From NCBI RefSeq assembly GCF_041435015.1, contig NZ_CP107989.1, positions 1-64,000 on the forward strand: 64,000 nucleotides of DNA, in the 5' to 3' direction. The notes beneath the pieces are model-generated. The model ran no database searches, was not told the origin of the DNA, and worked only from the letters and a program-made list of their open reading frames with translations. The stretch's first letter is position 1. Each line of letters begins with the position of its first letter. Made by a program: the position numbers and the translations under genes. This document shows, piece after piece, positions 61,423 to 64,000 of this stretch. The DNA comes from Streptomyces canus. GTDB lineage: Bacteria > Actinomycetota > Actinomycetes > Streptomycetales > Streptomycetaceae.

Positions 61423-64000
61423 ATGCGACAACACATTCGGCTGCGGAGCCGTCGACGCTTAAGGCCGGTGACAGCGGCCGCCGCGGTGCTGCTCACCGCT
61501 GTGGTGGGCATACCCCCGGCCACGGCGGCAGGTCCGCGACCCACGGCGTCCACGGCGGCCGTCCCCGCTGCGTCGGCGGCGGACGTCAACGGCTTCACCG
61601 CGGGCAACGCCGCGATCGCCTCGGTCGACCTGGCCGGCACGTGGGGGTTCACCCCGGCGGGCCGGTCGGCGACGTCGATCACCGTGCCGGGCGGCGGCTG
61701 GTACAAGCAGGGCTTCACCGATGTGAACGAGGCGGTGTACTCCCGCACCATCACCGTGCCGGACTCCGGGCAGCCGCAGTCGACGTGGATCGAGTTCGGC
61801 GCGGTGAACCACCAGGCGACCCTCTCGGTCGACGGGCGGACGGTGGCGACCAGGACCACCGCCTTCACACCGTCGAACTTCGACATCAGCGCGTACGCGG
61901 CACCGGGTACCACGCACACCATCACGGTCGATGTGAAGGGCAGGGGCGCCCTGAAGAACCCCGCGAACGGCAGGTATCTGGTGCCCGACGCGGCCGACTG
62001 GGCCGAGGCCGTGCCGCAGGGGATCTTCCGTTCGGCGTTCCTGCGCGTGTATCCGGCGGTGTACGTCAGCGACACGTTCGTCCGTACGTCCGTGGCCAAT
62101 CAGACCCTCACCTACGACGCGTCGGTGACCAACACCTCCGGCGCCGCGCGGACGGTGACGCTGACCGGTTCGCTCGCATCGGACAACGCCACGTCGTTCA
62201 ACTATCCGGCGCTGCCGAGCAGCACGGTGACCGTGGCCGCCCACTCGACCGTGAAGGTGACGGTCGGGCCCGTGGCGTGGAACCTGGGCTCCTCCTCGTA
62301 CTGGTGGCCCAACGTCCCCTACCGGCAGGGGTATCGCGCCCAACTGCACCGCCTGACGGTCCACGCGGCGACCGACGACGGCCGCACCAGCGACGCGACC
62401 TACCGCTTCGGATTCCGGGAGAGCAGCCAGAACGGCGAGTACTACTACCTCAACGGCGTGCGGGTGAACTTCCGCGGCGACAACCTCCAGGGCGCGGACT
62501 TCGACCGCATCAACAACGGCGGCAAGGGCGACGCCTACGACACCCTGCCCGGCTTCCTCGCGCCCTCCTCGGGAAACGGTGGCTGGCCGCAGGCGGTCGA
62601 CAACTACCAGCGGCTGAACTACAACGTGGTCCGCATTCATCAGGAGCCGGCCAGCCCCTACATGCTCGACGTGGCCGACGAGATGGGCCTGATGATCATC
62701 GACGAGACCGGCATCCGCGGCTCCAACAGCCTTCAGGACTTCGTCGCCGGGCACGACAACATGGTCGACCACGCCCGCGCGCTGACCCTGTGCGACCGCA
62801 ACCACCCGGCGATCATCCGCTGGAGCCAGAGCAACGAGCCCGGCAGCAGCGGTATGGACTCGGAGCAGTTCGAGAAGGACCTGTACGCGGCGATGAACGG
62901 CAACGACGGCACCCGGCCGGTCAGCGTCGACGCGTGGGTCGGCGCTCCGGCCAACCCCTACCCCACCATGACGTACGCCAACTTCGATGTCTTCGGGCAC
63001 TACTTGGACGGTTTCGGCGCCTACGGCGAGAAGGTCGTGTCGGTGCCCGGCCGGCCCGACGGCGAGGGCGAGTACATCTGGCCGAAGTGCAACACCAAGC
63101 AGGGCTTCGAGTGGTTCGCCACCACGATGGCGGCCAAGCGCGGCAAGGACGCCAGCGACTTGCGCCCCTACACCCTGCTGTCCGCCTGGGCGGGCGTCAT
63201 ACCCGGCGTCCGCACCACCGACTTCACCCCCGAAGAGGGCGGCCATCCCGTCTACGGCGCCGACAACCTCTCCGACCCGTGGAGCAATCCGCAGTTCCAG
63301 CGGGTGCAGGCCGCGTTCAATCCCGTGGCCGCGATCGACCTGCCCTATTGGTCGGCCTCCGGTGTGTCGGACTCCAGCGGCACCTTCCCGCTCCCGCAAG
63401 CGGTCCCCGGATACGCCGCCAACAGCACCGTGAACCGTACGATCTCGGTGTTCAACGACGACTTCACCGGCACCGCCGTGGGCTTCGCCTGGAGCGCCCG
63501 CCTCGACAGCGCCACCGGCCCGGTGATCGCCTCCGGGAACACCACCCTCACCGTCCCGCTCGGCTCGAAGGCGACGCAGACCGTGTCGTTCACGGCGCCG
63601 TCCAGCGGCTCACGGGTCTACCTCGTCCTGTCCACCAGCAAAGCCGGGACGACCGTGTTCAGCGACGCGGTCGAGTACTTCACGTTGAGCGGCGGCGGGA
63701 GCACCGGTCCCGCGCCGGGCACGTACCGCATCGTCAACCGCAACAGCGGCAAACCGCTCGCCATCACCGGCAACTCCACGGTCGACGGCGCCAAGGCCAT
63801 CCAGCAAACCGGGAACGCGACCTGGACCCTCGGTTCCGCCCAGGACGGCGCCTACACCCTGCGATACACCGCGAGCGGCAAAATGCTCGACGTCAACGCC
63901 TCCTCCACCACGGCCGGACTGCAACTGCAGCAGTGGTCCGCCAACGGCGGCACGAACCAGGAGTGGTACCTCCGGCCCACCGGCGACGGCTACTACACCA
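61423..64000 (+). CDS. Secreted family 2 glycoside hydrolase with ricin-type domain (runs off the window)
   Basis: At least 859 residues. Signal peptide about residues 1-36 (RRRLRP, then VTAAAAVLLTAVVG, AxA cleavage). The N-terminal sugar-binding beta-sandwich starts VDLAGTWGF, an immunoglobulin-like domain follows, then the TIM barrel VNFRGDNLQG ... VVRIHQEPASPYMLDVADEM. The likely acid/base is E472 in RWSQSNEPG; a candidate nucleophile is in GEGEYIW (548-550). From about residue 765 a ricin-type beta-trefoil begins (YRIVNRNSGKPLAI, LQQWSANGGTNQEWYL). AAGGAG precedes the ATG. Beta-galactosidase, mannosidase or glucosaminidase specificity cannot be decided. Confidence 0.9.
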   Translation, partial: MRQHIRLRSRRRLRPVTAAAAVLLTAVVGIPPATAAGPRPTASTAAVPAASAADVNGFTAGNAAIASVDLAGTWGFTPAGRSATSITVPGGGWYKQGFTDVNEAVYSRTITVPDSGQPQSTWIEFGAVNHQATLSVDGRTVATRTTAFTPSNFDISAYAAPGTTHTITVDVKGRGALKNPANGRYLVPDAADWAEAVPQGIFRSAFLRVYPAVYVSDTFVRTSVANQTLTYDASVTNTSGAARTVTLTGSLASDNATSFNYPALPSSTVTVAAHSTVKVTVGPVAWNLGSSSYWWPNVPYRQGYRAQLHRLTVHAATDDGRTSDATYRFGFRESSQNGEYYYLNGVRVNFRGDNLQGADFDRINNGGKGDAYDTLPGFLAPSSGNGGWPQAVDNYQRLNYNVVRIHQEPASPYMLDVADEMGLMIIDETGIRGSNSLQDFVAGHDNMVDHARALTLCDRNHPAIIRWSQSNEPGSSGMDSEQFEKDLYAAMNGNDGTRPVSVDAWVGAPANPYPTMTYANFDVFGHYLDGFGAYGEKVVSVPGRPDGEGEYIWPKCNTKQGFEWFATTMAAKRGKDASDLRPYTLLSAWAGVIPGVRTTDFTPEEGGHPVYGADNLSDPWSNPQFQRVQAAFNPVAAIDLPYWSASGVSDSSGTFPLPQAVPGYAANSTVNRTISVFNDDFTGTAVGFAWSARLDSATGPVIASGNTTLTVPLGSKATQTVSFTAPSSGSRVYLVLSTSKAGTTVFSDAVEYFTLSGGGSTGPAPGTYRIVNRNSGKPLAITGNSTVDGAKAIQQTGNATWTLGSAQDGAYTLRYTASGKMLDVNASSTTAGLQLQQWSANGGTNQEWYLRPTGDGYYT

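Noticed and set aside
61459..63399. A 646-codon open frame on the minus strand opposite the glycosidase
   Set aside because: It is rich in Arg/Gly/Val/Ala with no domain; GC-rich third positions on the plus strand explain the absence of stops. The plus strand encodes a clear signal peptide and GH2 motifs.

Overview
The window is high-GC actinobacterial DNA, most likely from a Streptomyces or a close relative. Supporting signs are strong third-position GC bias, GTG starts, many GTGA and ATGA stop-start overlaps, WhiB, SpoIIE-type phosphatase, DUF6233 and DUF6207 genes, and a short repeat typical of Streptomyces genomes. The density of insertion sequences and broken genes suggests an accessory region such as a chromosome arm or linear plasmid. 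Three near-perfect palindromes sharing the core CGCAAGCG lie at the left edge, next to a truncated helicase gene.

Left half (2.4-23.4 kb): a nearly intact aromatic-degradation cluster. Ring attack is encoded by a Rieske oxygenase (alpha 14629-15948, beta 18346-18873, ferredoxin 19691-20005, ferredoxin reductase 8578-9786), a short-chain dehydrogenase and an MhpA-like flavin monooxygenase. Ring cleavage and the lower pathway are encoded by a class III (LigB-type) extradiol dioxygenase, a meta-cleavage-product hydrolase, and MhpD, MhpF and MhpE, which end in pyruvate plus acetyl-CoA. CoA chemistry is encoded by a double-domain CaiB-type transferase, an acyl-CoA ligase and two dissimilar acyl-CoA dehydrogenases. 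An amidohydrolase/decarboxylase and a dedicated ETF pair lie 12 kb further on (36.0-38.9 kb). An IclR regulator (21476-22255) is in the middle. A palindrome GTTCC-N7-GGAAC stands in front of nearly every catabolic unit, which makes the IclR protein the natural candidate for a cluster-wide regulator. The substrate is not determined; the gene set suits an aromatic acid whose side chain is processed as a CoA thioester.

Middle (23.4-35.7 kb): a gene graveyard. It holds relics of an amidohydrolase, an SDR and a B12-dependent mutase, a frameshifted SpoIIE phosphatase, IS6, ISAs1 and IS5 elements, a frameshifted FAD monooxygenase, a frameshifted CocE-type hydrolase and an MMPL transporter remnant. 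An intact siderophore-interacting protein / AraC pair with an iron-box-like palindrome is embedded here.

Right half (38.9-64 kb): a PLP-dependent dehydratase, a frameshifted UvrD-like helicase, a truncated tyrosine recombinase, a TetR/quinone-oxidoreductase pair, two insertion sequences stacked on a shared CTAG target at the stop codon of a Nudix gene, remnants of Ku, IS30 and a luciferase-like oxidoreductase, and a redox island (51.4-57.4 kb: two TetR genes, three SDRs, a SnoaL-like protein, an aldo-keto reductase). Then come a WhiB gene, a VOC-family protein, about 1.6 kb with no supportable gene, and the start of a secreted family-2 glycosidase with a ricin-type domain that runs off the window. 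No tRNA, rRNA or CRISPR array was seen.
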